Numbered from the stretch's first letter, positions 42,207 through 50,733 are shown. The stretch: DNA of 64,000 nt from RGIG1681 sp045594425 (GCA_045594425.1 JAZNYK010000014.1:1-64000); one strand, 5' to 3'. The notes: generated by a model from the sequence alone, not told the origin. Numbers and translations: made by a program.

Positions 42207-42893
42207 TTAACTAAATATTCCGCTTAAAAAATCACAAACATCATTAAACCAGTTAGATGGCAAATCTGCTATAACGTGTTCGTCATAAACCTCTTCAAGG
42301 TCAAGTTTGATTGTGTTTTCACTTGTTTGGTCAACATAGCCTTCACTTTCTGCCTTGTTTTTGATTTGTTCATCGTCACTTAATGAAGTATATTCATTTC
42401 TTAACCCCATTATGCTTTCTTGAAGTGCTGTGATTTCTTGTTGTTTTCCCGCAAATGTAGCCTTCATTTTGCTAACTGAAACAAAGTTCCAAACAATAGC
42501 AAATATTAACGCTGCAACAATAACAGCAAACATTGAAATCATAATTTTCATACGGGCTTGAAGTTCAATACGTTGTCTTTTTTTAATTAAGTTAACGGTT
42601 GGCTCATCCTTTTTGATTGTAGGTGTTGCCATTTGATTAACAATGTATGTTTTTTGTTCATCTTGTTCACTATTAACTGAGTAGTTTTGATTAACAGAAT
42701 TGTAACTTCTTTGTTCTTCATAGTTTGGACGCACCGAATAATCATCTGAATATGGGTCGTCATCAACGCTTGAATAAGGATTGTATGTTTGAGGGCCAAA
42801 ACTTGATGAAGTTATGTTTTCTTGTTCAGATTCAGTTGTAGTTGTTGTTGAGTTCATTGAATTTAAAATGTTAAACAAATCATCATCATACAT
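42207..42893 (-). CDS. FtsL-like divisome protein with long disordered N-terminus
   Basis: 228 residues in the position of ftsL between rsmH and the PBP. One membrane segment (about 114-135) is followed by a coiled-coil-like stretch (FAGKQQEITALQESIMGLRN) and an acidic end, as in FtsL/DivIC. It has about 110 cytoplasmic residues first, rich in Ser, Thr, Asn, Tyr and Gln, whereas FtsL is normally near 120 residues in total. FtsL is too variable for sequence proof; the call rests on position, topology and coiled coil. Confidence 0.65.
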   Translation of the reverse strand: MYDDDLFNILNSMNSTTTTTESEQENITSSSFGPQTYNPYSSVDDDPYSDDYSVRPNYEEQRSYNSVNQNYSVNSEQDEQKTYIVNQMATPTIKKDEPTVNLIKKRQRIELQARMKIMISMFAVIVAALIFAIVWNFVSVSKMKATFAGKQQEITALQESIMGLRNEYTSLSDDEQIKNKAESEGYVDQTSENTIKLDLEEVYDEHVIADLPSNWFNDVCDFLSGIFS

Positions 42894-42911
42894 AAGTTTT
42901 TACCCTCCTTT

Positions 42912-43844
42912 TTATATTTTTTCAACCACTCGAAGTTTGGCACAAGCCGAACGCGAATTGATTTTAATTTCTTCTTGAGTTGCTTCTACTGGATGTTTTG
43001 TGATTATCTTCACACTTGCTTTATGCCCGCACACACAAATTGGAAAATCTGGCGGACAAACACAACCAGTTGCAAGTTCTTTGAATTTTTGTTTTACGAT
43101 TCTATCTTCCAATGAATGGAATGAGATGACGGCAAGTCTACCACCAACATTAAGATAGCCCGTTGCTTTTTCTAAAAACTCTGAAAGTGCATCAAGTTCA
43201 CCATTCACTTCAATACGAAGTGCTTGAAATGTTCTTTGCACATTGCTTCTGCCATCTTGACCTTTATATCTTGGAACAGATGACAATATAATGTTTTCGA
43301 GTTCTTTTGTTGTTTCGATAGGTTTTTGTTCTCTTGCTTTAACAATGTGTCTTGCAATGCTTTTTGCAAATTTCTCTTCACCATATTCACGAATAACTTT
43401 AGTTAAGTTTTCTTCTGAATATTCATTAACCAATTGATATGCCGAAAAAGTTTTTGAAGTATCCATACGCATATCAAGTTTGGCATCTCTCTTGAACGAA
43501 AAACCACGTTCATCGCAATCGATTTGATAAGAACTAACCCCAATATCTACCAAAATTCCATCAACTTTTTCAATTTGAAGTGAACTTAAAATGCTGCCTA
43601 TGTTTCTGAAGTTGTCATGAACATAAACAACATTATTATAATCTTTCAAATTTTGTTTTGCAGAAGCAAGTGCTTCTTCATCTTGGTCGATACCAACAAG
43701 CAGTTTTATTTGTGCTTTTTCTTGAATTGCCTTTGAATGGCCTGCTCCACCCAAAGTCCCATCTACATAAACAAGACCATCCCTAATATTAAGCAAATCA
43801 ATGGTTTCTTGTTTCAAAACAGGAATGTGTGAAAACTCTATCAT
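42912..43844 (-). CDS. rsmH: 16S rRNA m4C1402 methyltransferase RsmH (MraW)
   Basis: 310 residues. VYVDGTLGGAGHSKAI is the SAM-binding motif; ILVDIGVSSYQID and GRLAVISFHSLEDRIVK complete the family pattern. It methylates N4 of C1402 in 16S rRNA. It follows mraZ by three bases, the canonical first pair of the dcw cluster. Confidence 0.97.
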   Translation of the reverse strand: MIEFSHIPVLKQETIDLLNIRDGLVYVDGTLGGAGHSKAIQEKAQIKLLVGIDQDEEALASAKQNLKDYNNVVYVHDNFRNIGSILSSLQIEKVDGILVDIGVSSYQIDCDERGFSFKRDAKLDMRMDTSKTFSAYQLVNEYSEENLTKVIREYGEEKFAKSIARHIVKAREQKPIETTKELENIILSSVPRYKGQDGRSNVQRTFQALRIEVNGELDALSEFLEKATGYLNVGGRLAVISFHSLEDRIVKQKFKELATGCVCPPDFPICVCGHKASVKIITKHPVEATQEEIKINSRSACAKLRVVEKI

Positions 43845-43847
43845 ATC

Positions 43848-44270
43848 CTACACTCCAAATTTTGCCAAAACACTAAAATCAGTCTTTTCATCGTCACTGT
43901 TTTCTTTGTCCCAAACTTCTTCTGCCCAAATTTCAACACGATTGCCTACACCAACAAAAACAATATTTTTTGTGATTCCAGCAAATGCGATAAGTTCTTT
44001 TGATAATAAAACACGACCTTGACCATCTTCTTCGGCTTCAAATGCAGATGATAAGAATTTTCTAACTGGCTTTTGTGCTTCTTCATCAAAAAGTGGCAAG
44101 TTTACCATTTTTTCATAAAGACCTGAAAACTGTTCTTGTGAAAAAATGAATAAGTTTTTATTATTGCCTTTTGTGATGATGCAATCTGTGCCAAGTTCAT
44201 TTTTAAACTTTGAAGGAATACGCATACGCTTTTTTGCATCAATTGAATGTCTATATGAACCAATAAGCAT
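43848..44270 (-). CDS. mraZ: Transcriptional regulator MraZ
   Basis: 140 residues made of two tandem AbrB-like halves: GSYRHSIDAKKRMRIPSKFK at the start and EEDGQGRVLLSKELIAFAGI in the second. MraZ binds short direct repeats at its own promoter and controls the dcw cluster. AAGTGG repeats with 10-base period stand just upstream (44341-44357), so autoregulation is likely. First gene of the 44270 to about 35390 transcript. Confidence 0.96.
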   Translation of the reverse strand: MLIGSYRHSIDAKKRMRIPSKFKNELGTDCIITKGNNKNLFIFSQEQFSGLYEKMVNLPLFDEEAQKPVRKFLSSAFEAEEDGQGRVLLSKELIAFAGITKNIVFVGVGNRVEIWAEEVWDKENSDDEKTDFSVLAKFGV

Positions 44271-44301
44271 AGATTATCCCCCTTTTAAAGTTTATAAATC
44301 T

Positions 44302-44330
44302 ATTATATTTGTTTAAAAATTAAAATGCAA
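44302..44330 (-). promoter_or_regulatory. SigA-type promoter of the dcw operon (mraZ)
   Basis: On the minus strand TTGCAT (44325-44330), 17 bases, TATAAT (44302-44307). Confidence 0.7.
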
Positions 44331-44357
44331 TGATTTTTAACCACTTTTGACCACTTT
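44331..44357 (-). promoter_or_regulatory. MraZ boxes upstream of mraZ
   Basis: On the minus strand AAAGTGG occurs at 44357-44351 and 44347-44341, a 10-base period, with a weaker third copy (AAAATCA) at 44337-44331. AAAGTGG-type direct repeats are the known MraZ operator in other bacteria. The sites abut the -35 box. Confidence 0.65.
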
Positions 44358-44567
44358 TTTAACAAAGTTATTAACAATATTGTTAACAACTCGCTAAACG
44401 CCGAAATTTTCAGCATTTAAAAAGTGGTCAAAAATCCCAAAATTTTAACTTATTTTAAATTTTTGGTCATTTTGACTTAAAATTTTTAAAAAAAGTGGTC
44501 ACAAAGTAACACTTGAAGAATCTCCATCCATGTGTTATAATAAATTTGTTATTTAGGAGGATATATT
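44358..44567. promoter_or_regulatory. Divergent control region between mraZ and the 44568 gene
   Basis: This AT-rich stretch holds a perfect 16-base palindrome (44371-44386, TTAACAATATTGTTAA), two plus-strand AAAGTGG boxes (44421-44427 and 44492-44498, each with a weaker neighbour 10 bases on), and a plus-strand promoter TTGAAG (44513-44518), 17 bases, TATAAT (44536-44541). The second box lies just before that -35. No gene is seen in it. Confidence 0.6.
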
Positions 44568-45059
44568 ATGCTTACAGATAAACAAATTGAAGCAATCCCA
44601 TACAAAGAACCTGGAAACCACGACATCTATTTCACCCACACCACTCCAGAGATTATGAAAGTTACAAAAGTTTTACTACCAACCACCTACAAGCAAATGC
44701 TTCACGCAGGCGTTATGGATGAATTTTATCCAGCAGAAGAATTCTATTGGCTCACCTGCGATTACACAAGAGCAATAACCACTGGTGACCCTGTTGTTGA
44801 AATTGATTGCAACCTCTTCACAAATGAAGAAATTGAAAAGATTTTAACTTCCCTTGCGAGGTCAATAGAAGTGTTTGACGGATATATGGGACAATTTCAA
44901 CAAACCTCACTTGCAAATTTTGAAGATAGTGACTATGGTCATAAAGTTTATGTTCAACAAGGAAAGCAAATGAAAGATTATCAAGCAAAACTAAACAAAG
45001 TTTTAACTGATAGAAAAAAAGAAAAATCAAACTCACAACCACAACCAGGAAATAATTAA
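44568..45059 (+). CDS. Uncharacterised protein divergent from mraZ
   Basis: 163 residues, soluble, acidic middle and a Lys/Ser/Gln-rich tail. No signal peptide, membrane segment or known motif. TAGGAGGA precedes the ATG. It is monocistronic, ended by a strong terminator. Its promoter carries AAAGTGG boxes like those at mraZ, so it could be a MraZ target and linked to division or wall synthesis. I do not recognise the family. Confidence 0.8.
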   Translation: MLTDKQIEAIPYKEPGNHDIYFTHTTPEIMKVTKVLLPTTYKQMLHAGVMDEFYPAEEFYWLTCDYTRAITTGDPVVEIDCNLFTNEEIEKILTSLARSIEVFDGYMGQFQQTSLANFEDSDYGHKVYVQQGKQMKDYQAKLNKVLTDRKKEKSNSQPQPGNN

Positions 45060-45061
45060 AC

Positions 45062-45097
45062 AAAAAAAACACTCTTGAAATTCAAGAGTGTTTTTTA
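45062..45097. terminator. Bidirectional terminator
   Basis: AACACTCTTG/CAAGAGTGTT stem with five-base loop, A8 on one side and T6 on the other; serves the 44568 gene and the convergent phosphoesterase. Confidence 0.92.
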
Positions 45098-45793
45098 TTC
45101 ATAAATTAAAACAGGGTTATTTTTAATATGGTCACACGATGTAAAATAATATGTTATTCCATTAATTTTGTTAACAAGTTCGCAATTTGTATAACCATGA
45201 ATATGTCCAAAAATTACAACATCCACACCTTCTTCTTCAAAAAGTTTTGTAAACTCACTAGGCTCTTTATCTGAATTAAATGGTGGAAAATGTATCATTG
45301 CAATAAGTTTATCATTTTCTTGCTTTAAGTTTTTTGCAAAAGCAAGTGTAAGTTTAAGTCTTTCAACTTCTCGTTTGTAAATTTTTAAATCTTCTTCAGG
45401 AAGTTCTTTTCCATTTTCAGGGACTGTCCAACCACGGGTTCCACAAATCACATAGTCACCAATTTTAATGGCGTCATTTTGAATTGCTTTTATTGATTCA
45501 GGCAAAATTTGTCTAACTGAAGAAATTGATTTCCACCAATATTCGTGATTGCCCTTTATCATTATTTTTGTTCCAGGCAATTCATCAATCCATTTAAGGT
45601 CTTCATAAACTTCTTCAAGTTTCATCGCCCAACTAATGTCACCTGCAATCAAAACCAAATCTTCGTTTGAAACATTTGCCTTCCAATTCGTTTTGATTTT
45701 TTCGGTATAGTTTTCCCAATTGCCACCAAACACATCCATTGGCTTGTCACAGTTGTTACTCAAATGCAAATCACTTATTGCAAAAATTTTCAT
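45095..45793 (-). CDS. Calcineurin-like metallophosphoesterase
   Basis: 232 residues. The metal motifs appear in order: ISDLHLS (D-x-H), LIAGDISWA (G-D), IKGNHEYWW (G-N-H-E), MIHFPPF and FGHIHGY (G-H-x-H). It resembles the YmdB/YkuE-like cytosolic branch often found near engB. The substrate is unknown, cyclic nucleotides or phospho-lipids being possible. ATG 45793 follows GGAG; its start comes one base after the engB stop, so the two are an operon. Confidence 0.85.
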   Translation of the reverse strand: MKIFAISDLHLSNNCDKPMDVFGGNWENYTEKIKTNWKANVSNEDLVLIAGDISWAMKLEEVYEDLKWIDELPGTKIMIKGNHEYWWKSISSVRQILPESIKAIQNDAIKIGDYVICGTRGWTVPENGKELPEEDLKIYKREVERLKLTLAFAKNLKQENDKLIAMIHFPPFNSDKEPSEFTKLFEEEGVDVVIFGHIHGYTNCELVNKINGITYYFTSCDHIKNNPVLIYE

Positions 45794-45794
45794 T

Positions 45795-46385
45795 TTATAC
45801 TCCGTCAACAAACTGATAAATTCTGCTTACAATGTTATCTTTTCCATAAGCAGTTTCAGAACTGATTAAGTAAATGTTTTCAACACCAACTTTAAGTTTT
45901 GCAGCGATGTCTGAAAGTTTTTTATTTCTTTCACTTTTCTTAATCTTATCATACTTTGTTGCTACTATTGTAACAGGAATATTTGCAAATGTTAAGTATT
46001 CTAACATCTGAACATCTTGATTTGTTGGAACGTGTCTAATATCAACAACTAAAATTGCATTAGCAATTCTTTGAGATGTTTCAAGATAGGTGTCAATCAT
46101 CTTTGCCCAACGTTGTTGTTCAAGTTTGCTGGTTTCAGCGTAGCCGTAACCTGGAAGGTCAACAAGAACAAATTCTTTGTTAAACAAAAAGAAATTTACA
46201 AGTTTTGTTTTGCCTTGTGTTGCAGAAACTTTTGCAAGTTTTGAGTTATTTGCAAGCATATTAATGAAACTAGACTTGCCAACATTACTTCTTCCAAGCA
46301 AAATAATTTCTGGTAAATCAAACCCTTTGTAATTCTCTAATTCTGACTCTGATTTGATAAAAACTGCATTTTTTATCGTTTTCAT
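45795..46385 (-). CDS. engB: Ribosome biogenesis GTPase EngB (YsxC)
   Basis: 196 residues. GRSNVGKSSFIN (G1), VDLPGYGYAE (G3) and ATKYDK (G4) match the family exactly. EngB helps assemble the 50S subunit. In many bacteria it follows lon or clpX, as here after clpX. Length is normal. Confidence 0.96.
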   Translation of the reverse strand: MKTIKNAVFIKSESELENYKGFDLPEIILLGRSNVGKSSFINMLANNSKLAKVSATQGKTKLVNFFLFNKEFVLVDLPGYGYAETSKLEQQRWAKMIDTYLETSQRIANAILVVDIRHVPTNQDVQMLEYLTFANIPVTIVATKYDKIKKSERNKKLSDIAAKLKVGVENIYLISSETAYGKDNIVSRIYQFVDGV

Positions 46386-46614
46386 AATTAAAATACCCCC
46401 AATTTTTATTGTTTTTGTTAAAATTTTTGCATTTTTTGCAAATTAATTAAAGAAATACACTGTTCTTTTAACATAACAATATCTTTTAACACTTGATATT
46501 TTAACACCTTTCTTTAAAAAAATCAATAGTTACAAAAAAATTACTATCAATTTGTTTTTATCATAACAAAACAAAGTGATAGTAATTTGTTAAATATTAA
46601 ACTATTTTGCAGTT
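46386..46614. other. Intergenic region between clpX and engB
   Basis: It contains the clpX terminator (46532-46587) and, near engB, three copies of a C/A-TTTTAACA motif (46465-46473, 46483-46491, 46498-46506). An AATATC/GATATT pair overlaps two of them. A promoter for engB must lie here, but I see no clear -35/-10 pair. Confidence 0.4.
46532..46587 (-). terminator. Terminator after clpX
   Basis: AATTACTATCA (46539-46549, plus-strand reading) pairs with TGATAGTAATT (46577-46587) around a 27-base loop; on the minus strand the hairpin is followed by T8. Confidence 0.75.
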
Positions 46615-47940
46615 TTAAGCAGAAGCAACCTCTTCTGTTTTTGATTTTTCAATGATTGTTGGAACAACTTTTGTGCTGCCAGCAGATTCAACATCCATAA
46701 CAATTTTCTGTATGTTTTTATTACTTGGAGCCATATACATAACTGGAAGCATAACACCTTCCAATATGGTTCGAAGTCCTCTTGCACCAGTTTTTAATTC
46801 CATTGCCTTTTTGGCAAATGCAAGAACCGCCTCATTTGTAAACTCTAACTTAACACCATCAATCTCAAACAATTTTTTGTATTGTTTAACAAGAGCATTT
46901 CTTGGTTCTGTTAAAATTTTCTTTAATGCTTTTTCATCAAGTTCTTTCAAAGTAACAGTGATTGGAACACGACCAATAAATTCAGGAATAAGTCCATACT
47001 TAATTAGGTCATGTGGTTCAACCTTTTCTAACAATTCATCTTCTTTTATTTGCGCTTTAGTTTTAACATTACCACCAAAGCCCAAAGTTGAACTTTCTGT
47101 TCTCTTTTTAATAACTTCATCCAAACCAACAAAAGCACCGCCCAAAATAAACAAAATGTTTGTTGTATCAATTTGCAAACACTCTTGATTTGGGTGTTTT
47201 CTTCCACCTTGTGGAGGAACCGAAGCAACTGTGCTTTCTAAAATCTTTAAAAGTGATTGTTGAACACCCTCACCAGAAACATCTCTAGTGATAGAAACAT
47301 TTTCACTCTTTTTGGCAATTTTATCAATTTCATCAATATAGATAATGCCTTTTTCTGCTTTTTTGATATTATAATCTGCTGCTTGAATAAGTTTTAACAA
47401 AATGTTTTCAACATCATCACCAACATATCCAGCCTCTGTTAAAGTGGTTGCATCAGCAGAAGCAAATGGAACATCAAGAATTTTTGCAAGAGTTTTTGCA
47501 ATCAAAGTTTTTCCTGAACCAGTTGGTCCAAGCATTAACACGTTGCTTTTTTCAAGGTCAACATCTTCAAAAACTTTTGTTTTAGCCTCGCCTTTAACGG
47601 TTTGTTCTTCTTGTTTCTGTCTTTTTGAAATAACATAGTTAATTCTCTTGTAGTGATTATAAACCGCAACAGACAAAACTTCTTTTGCTTTGTCTTGACC
47701 AATTATATATTCGTCAAGTTCCTTTTTAATTCTTTCAGGATTTGGCAAATCAAAAGGTTTTTCTTTTGTTCTCTTTCTTTCTTCTGCATCCAATATATCT
47801 CTGCAAATTCTTATACAATCGTTACAGATTCCAACAGAACCTGTTGGGTTTTCAACAATCTCTTTGAACGCCCCACGTGGTCTGCCACAAAAAGAGCAAT
47901 TGTTGTTTCTTGGACTGTTTGGGATTTGGTTATCTTCCAT
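46615..47940 (-). CDS. clpX: ATP-dependent Clp protease ATPase subunit ClpX
   Basis: 441 residues. The N-terminal zinc-binding domain has CSFCGRPRG and CNDCIRIC; the AAA+ core has MLGPTGSGKTLIAKTL (Walker A), IIYIDEIDKI (Walker B) and KTGARGLRTILE (sensor 2). The IGF-type loop that docks on ClpP appears as TLGFGG. ClpX unfolds proteins and feeds them to ClpP. It follows clpP with an intervening terminator-like hairpin. Confidence 0.98.
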   Translation of the reverse strand: MEDNQIPNSPRNNNCSFCGRPRGAFKEIVENPTGSVGICNDCIRICRDILDAEERKRTKEKPFDLPNPERIKKELDEYIIGQDKAKEVLSVAVYNHYKRINYVISKRQKQEEQTVKGEAKTKVFEDVDLEKSNVLMLGPTGSGKTLIAKTLAKILDVPFASADATTLTEAGYVGDDVENILLKLIQAADYNIKKAEKGIIYIDEIDKIAKKSENVSITRDVSGEGVQQSLLKILESTVASVPPQGGRKHPNQECLQIDTTNILFILGGAFVGLDEVIKKRTESSTLGFGGNVKTKAQIKEDELLEKVEPHDLIKYGLIPEFIGRVPITVTLKELDEKALKKILTEPRNALVKQYKKLFEIDGVKLEFTNEAVLAFAKKAMELKTGARGLRTILEGVMLPVMYMAPSNKNIQKIVMDVESAGSTKVVPTIIEKSKTEEVASA

Positions 47941-47960
47941 AATATCTCCTTAATAAAAAT

Positions 47961-48000
47961 CAAGATATGCAAAAAAACATAAATTCTTTTGTATATCTTG
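47961..48000 (-). terminator. Intercistronic hairpin between clpP and clpX
   Basis: On the minus strand CAAGATATACAAAA (48000-47987) pairs with TTTTGCATATCTTG (47974-47961) with one mismatch, followed by ATTTTTATT and then the AAGGAGA ribosome site of clpX. It probably lets only part of the tig-clpP transcript reach clpX. Confidence 0.6.
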
Positions 48001-48006
48001 ACCGAA

Positions 48007-48603
48007 TTATTGTCTTTTTGCATAGATTTTGTCAATTAAACCATACTTTTTTGCTTCCTCGGCAGACATAAAGTTATCTCTGTCAGTGTCTTTTTCGATT
48101 GTTTCAATTGACATGCCTGAATTTTCTGACAATATTTTATTTAAAAGTTTTCTAGTTCTCATCATATGTTCAGCATGAATTTTAATGTCACTCGCTTGAC
48201 CTTGATATCCACCAAGAGGTTGATGAATCATAACTTCAGAATTTGGCAACGCAAAACGTTTGCCCTTTGTTCCACTTGAAAGTAATATTGCAGCCATGCT
48301 TGCAGCAAGCCCAACACAAACAGTGCAAACATCACATTTGATGTAGTTCATTGTGTCAAAAATTGCCATACCAGCAACAACACTTCCACCAGGACTATTG
48401 ATATACATCATTATATCTTTGTCTGGGTCTTTGCCTTCAAGATAAATAAGTTGTGCAATCACAAGGTTTGCGGTTTGGTCATTAATTTCACCATTCAAGA
48501 AAATTATTCTATCTTCTAAAAGTCTAGAATAAATATCATAAGACCTTTCACCACGGTTTGTTTGTTCAACGACCATAGGGATAAGCATATCTTTTTCTAA
48601 CAT
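48007..48603 (-). CDS. clpP: ATP-dependent Clp protease proteolytic subunit ClpP
   Basis: 198 residues. Catalytic triad: GLAASMAAILLSSG (Ser), VMIHQPLGG (His) and DTDRDNFMS (Asp). It forms the tetradecameric chamber that degrades substrates delivered by ClpX. It starts 20 bases after tig; tig-clpP-clpX is the usual order. Confidence 0.98.
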   Translation of the reverse strand: MLEKDMLIPMVVEQTNRGERSYDIYSRLLEDRIIFLNGEINDQTANLVIAQLIYLEGKDPDKDIMMYINSPGGSVVAGMAIFDTMNYIKCDVCTVCVGLAASMAAILLSSGTKGKRFALPNSEVMIHQPLGGYQGQASDIKIHAEHMMRTRKLLNKILSENSGMSIETIEKDTDRDNFMSAEEAKKYGLIDKIYAKRQ

Positions 48604-48623
48604 TATTTTGCTCCTAAATGAAC

Positions 48624-49910
48624 TTATTTAATATTATTCTTCTCTTTCAAAAGTTTTATAACTTTTTCTGTGATAATGTTATCAGAAACAACTGCTCTTT
48701 GTTCATTTGTCATTGTCTTTTTAAGTTCTTCTGCAGTTTTGTTCATTCTGCCAGCAAGTTCTTCAAGTTTAGCGTCAATGTCAGCATCTTCTGCTTTAAC
48801 ATTTTCAGCCTTAACAATTTCACTTAAAACAAGGCTTGTTTTGATTTGTTTTTCTGTTTCTTCTTCTCTTGATTTTCTGAAAGTTTCATCTGTCATGCCA
48901 GTGTATGCCAAATACATTTCATAAGACATACCTTGAGATGCCAAACTTCTCTTCATTTCTTCAATTGCACGATTGATTTGATTTGTAACCATGCATTTTG
49001 GAACATCACAAGTTGCATTTGCAACAACTGCATCAATAAGTTTGCCTTCAAGTTCTCTTTCTGCAGATGCTTCTTTTTCTGCTTTGATTTTTTCTTTTGT
49101 ATCCTTTTTAAGTTCAGCAAGAGTGTTAAATTCGCTAACATCAGCAGCAAATTTATCATCGATTTCAGGAACTTGTTTTTCACGAATTGCAAGAAGTTTA
49201 ACTGCAAAAACTGCTGGTTTGTCTGCAAGTTCTTTTGCGTGATATTCTTTTGGGAATGTTACGTTCAAGTCTTTTTGTTCATCAATGTTCATTCCTGCAA
49301 CTTGTTCTTCAAAACCAGCAATGAATGAATGTGAACCAAGTTCAAGTTCAAAATCTTTTGCACTGCCACCTTCAAAAGCAACACCGTTCATAGAACCAAC
49401 AAAATCAATGTTTACAAGGTCGCCCATTTTTGCAGGTCTGTCTTTAACTTCAACAAAACGTGCTTGTTTTTCTTGCAAATCTTTAAGTTTTGCATCAACT
49501 TCTTTTTCAGAAACTGAAACTTTTGCTTTTGCAATTTCAATACCATCATATTTTCCAAGTTCAACTTCTGGCAAAAGTGTGATTGTTGCAATCCAACTAG
49601 CACCTTCTTTTCCAACGTTTTGAACTGAAATATCTGGATAATCAACTGCTTGGATATCTGTTTCTTTTTCAATCATTTCAAAGAAACTTCTGTCACAAAC
49701 TGCTGAAAGAGCATCTTCATAAAACATAAATTCGCCATAAGTTTTTTCTAAAACTTTTCTAGGAATTTTGCCTTGTCTGAAACCATCAAGTTTGTATTTT
49801 CCTTTGTTTTGTTCGTATGCTTTTTGAAGTTCTGCTTCCCATTCATCAGCATTAAGATTAAATTCTACAAGTAATTTTCCGTCTTTTTTTTCACCAATTT
49901 TATATGTCAT
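48624..49910 (-). CDS. tig: Trigger factor, ribosome-associated chaperone
   Basis: 428 residues. The N-terminal ribosome-binding domain contains the signature DGFRQGKIPRKVLEKTYGE; a FKBP-type PPIase domain (about 155-240, GDLVNIDFVGSMNGVAFEGG) and a helical C-terminal chaperone domain follow. It binds nascent chains and speeds proline isomerisation. AAGGAG precedes the ATG; first gene of tig-clpP-clpX. Confidence 0.97.
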   Translation of the reverse strand: MTYKIGEKKDGKLLVEFNLNADEWEAELQKAYEQNKGKYKLDGFRQGKIPRKVLEKTYGEFMFYEDALSAVCDRSFFEMIEKETDIQAVDYPDISVQNVGKEGASWIATITLLPEVELGKYDGIEIAKAKVSVSEKEVDAKLKDLQEKQARFVEVKDRPAKMGDLVNIDFVGSMNGVAFEGGSAKDFELELGSHSFIAGFEEQVAGMNIDEQKDLNVTFPKEYHAKELADKPAVFAVKLLAIREKQVPEIDDKFAADVSEFNTLAELKKDTKEKIKAEKEASAERELEGKLIDAVVANATCDVPKCMVTNQINRAIEEMKRSLASQGMSYEMYLAYTGMTDETFRKSREEETEKQIKTSLVLSEIVKAENVKAEDADIDAKLEELAGRMNKTAEELKKTMTNEQRAVVSDNIITEKVIKLLKEKNNIK

Positions 49911-49942
49911 TATATTTCTCCTTAAAAATAACTAACACATCT

Positions 49943-49971
49943 ATTTTAAATAAATCTCATAATTTTGTCAA
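49943..49971 (-). promoter_or_regulatory. SigA-type promoter of tig-clpP-clpX
   Basis: On the minus strand TTGACA (49966-49971), 17 bases, TAAAAT (49943-49948). No CtsR or CIRCE operator is seen. Confidence 0.75.
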
Positions 49972-50002
49972 GGTTATATGCACACAATGAATATTCGATG
50001 CT

Positions 50003-50031
50003 CAAAAAAAGACTGCTTTTTATAGCAGCCA
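50003..50031 (-). terminator. Terminator after the 105-residue membrane protein
   Basis: CTGCT/AGCAG stem extended by flanking pairs, loop of T/A bases, and T7 on the minus strand. Confidence 0.7.
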
Positions 50032-50036
50032 TATCT

Positions 50037-50354
50037 TTAGTATAAAATCAATATTATCATTGTAAAAACAAATGCAAGTGCTGAAAGCACCACTTTTGTT
50101 ATAAGCCAGCCTTTTTCAGACTTTGTCAACTCAAACATAACTTGTCCGTCTTCTTGTGTTTTTTTGAAAACGAAATAGGTTTTTAATGAATAAAACACAG
50201 TCAAAATCAAAAATGTCGCTGTATACATGATAATTGCAAATCTAATAACTTGATATTCACCAACAAACTGATAAATAAAAACCAAAATTGTTGAAATGAA
50301 AATAGAAATCATGCTTGCAATGTCTAATGTTTTTAAAATATCTCTTTTAGTCAT
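50037..50354 (-). CDS. Small three-pass membrane protein, unknown
   Basis: 105 residues with three hydrophobic segments (about 13-31, 36-58, 85-105). No motif is recognised. AAGGTGA precedes the ATG. It follows another small membrane gene by 19 bases and shares its promoter and terminator, so the two may act together. Confidence 0.7.
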   Translation of the reverse strand: MTKRDILKTLDIASMISIFISTILVFIYQFVGEYQVIRFAIIMYTATFLILTVFYSLKTYFVFKKTQEDGQVMFELTKSEKGWLITKVVLSALAFVFTMIILILY

Positions 50355-50373
50355 AACTCACCTTGCATTTGCT

Positions 50374-50706
50374 TTAGATTAAAATTGTGAACATAACAAT
50401 CATAACAAGTGAAATTGCCCAGACAACCCAAAGCCAAATTTTTCTTCTGTGTCTAATATAATTAAATGAAAGCACACAAAGAACAATCCAACCCAAGCAG
50501 TTAGCAATTTTTTGAAGTGCTCCACAAACAGATGCAGAAACACCAATCCATGCCAAAACTTTAATTAAAAGCAATGAAATACCACCAAAACAAACCGCAG
50601 CAAAAGCAAGCAAACTCATTAAACTTCCAAACCCGATTGCACGTTTTTTTGTTGTTGTGGTTGTTGAAGTTGTTGTTGTAGATTTAGTTTTTTTCTTATC
50701 AGCCAT
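50374..50706 (-). CDS. Small membrane protein with Thr-rich N-terminus, unknown
   Basis: 110 residues. A Lys/Thr-rich start (a run of Thr within residues 8-19) is followed by three hydrophobic segments separated by short basic loops. GAGGGGG precedes the ATG. First gene of a two-gene membrane operon; function not recognised. Confidence 0.7.
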   Translation of the reverse strand: MADKKKTKSTTTTSTTTTTKKRAIGFGSLMSLLAFAAVCFGGISLLLIKVLAWIGVSASVCGALQKIANCLGWIVLCVLSFNYIRHRRKIWLWVVWAISLVMIVMFTILI

Positions 50707-50733
50707 AATAATTCCCCCTCTTTACCTAATTTA

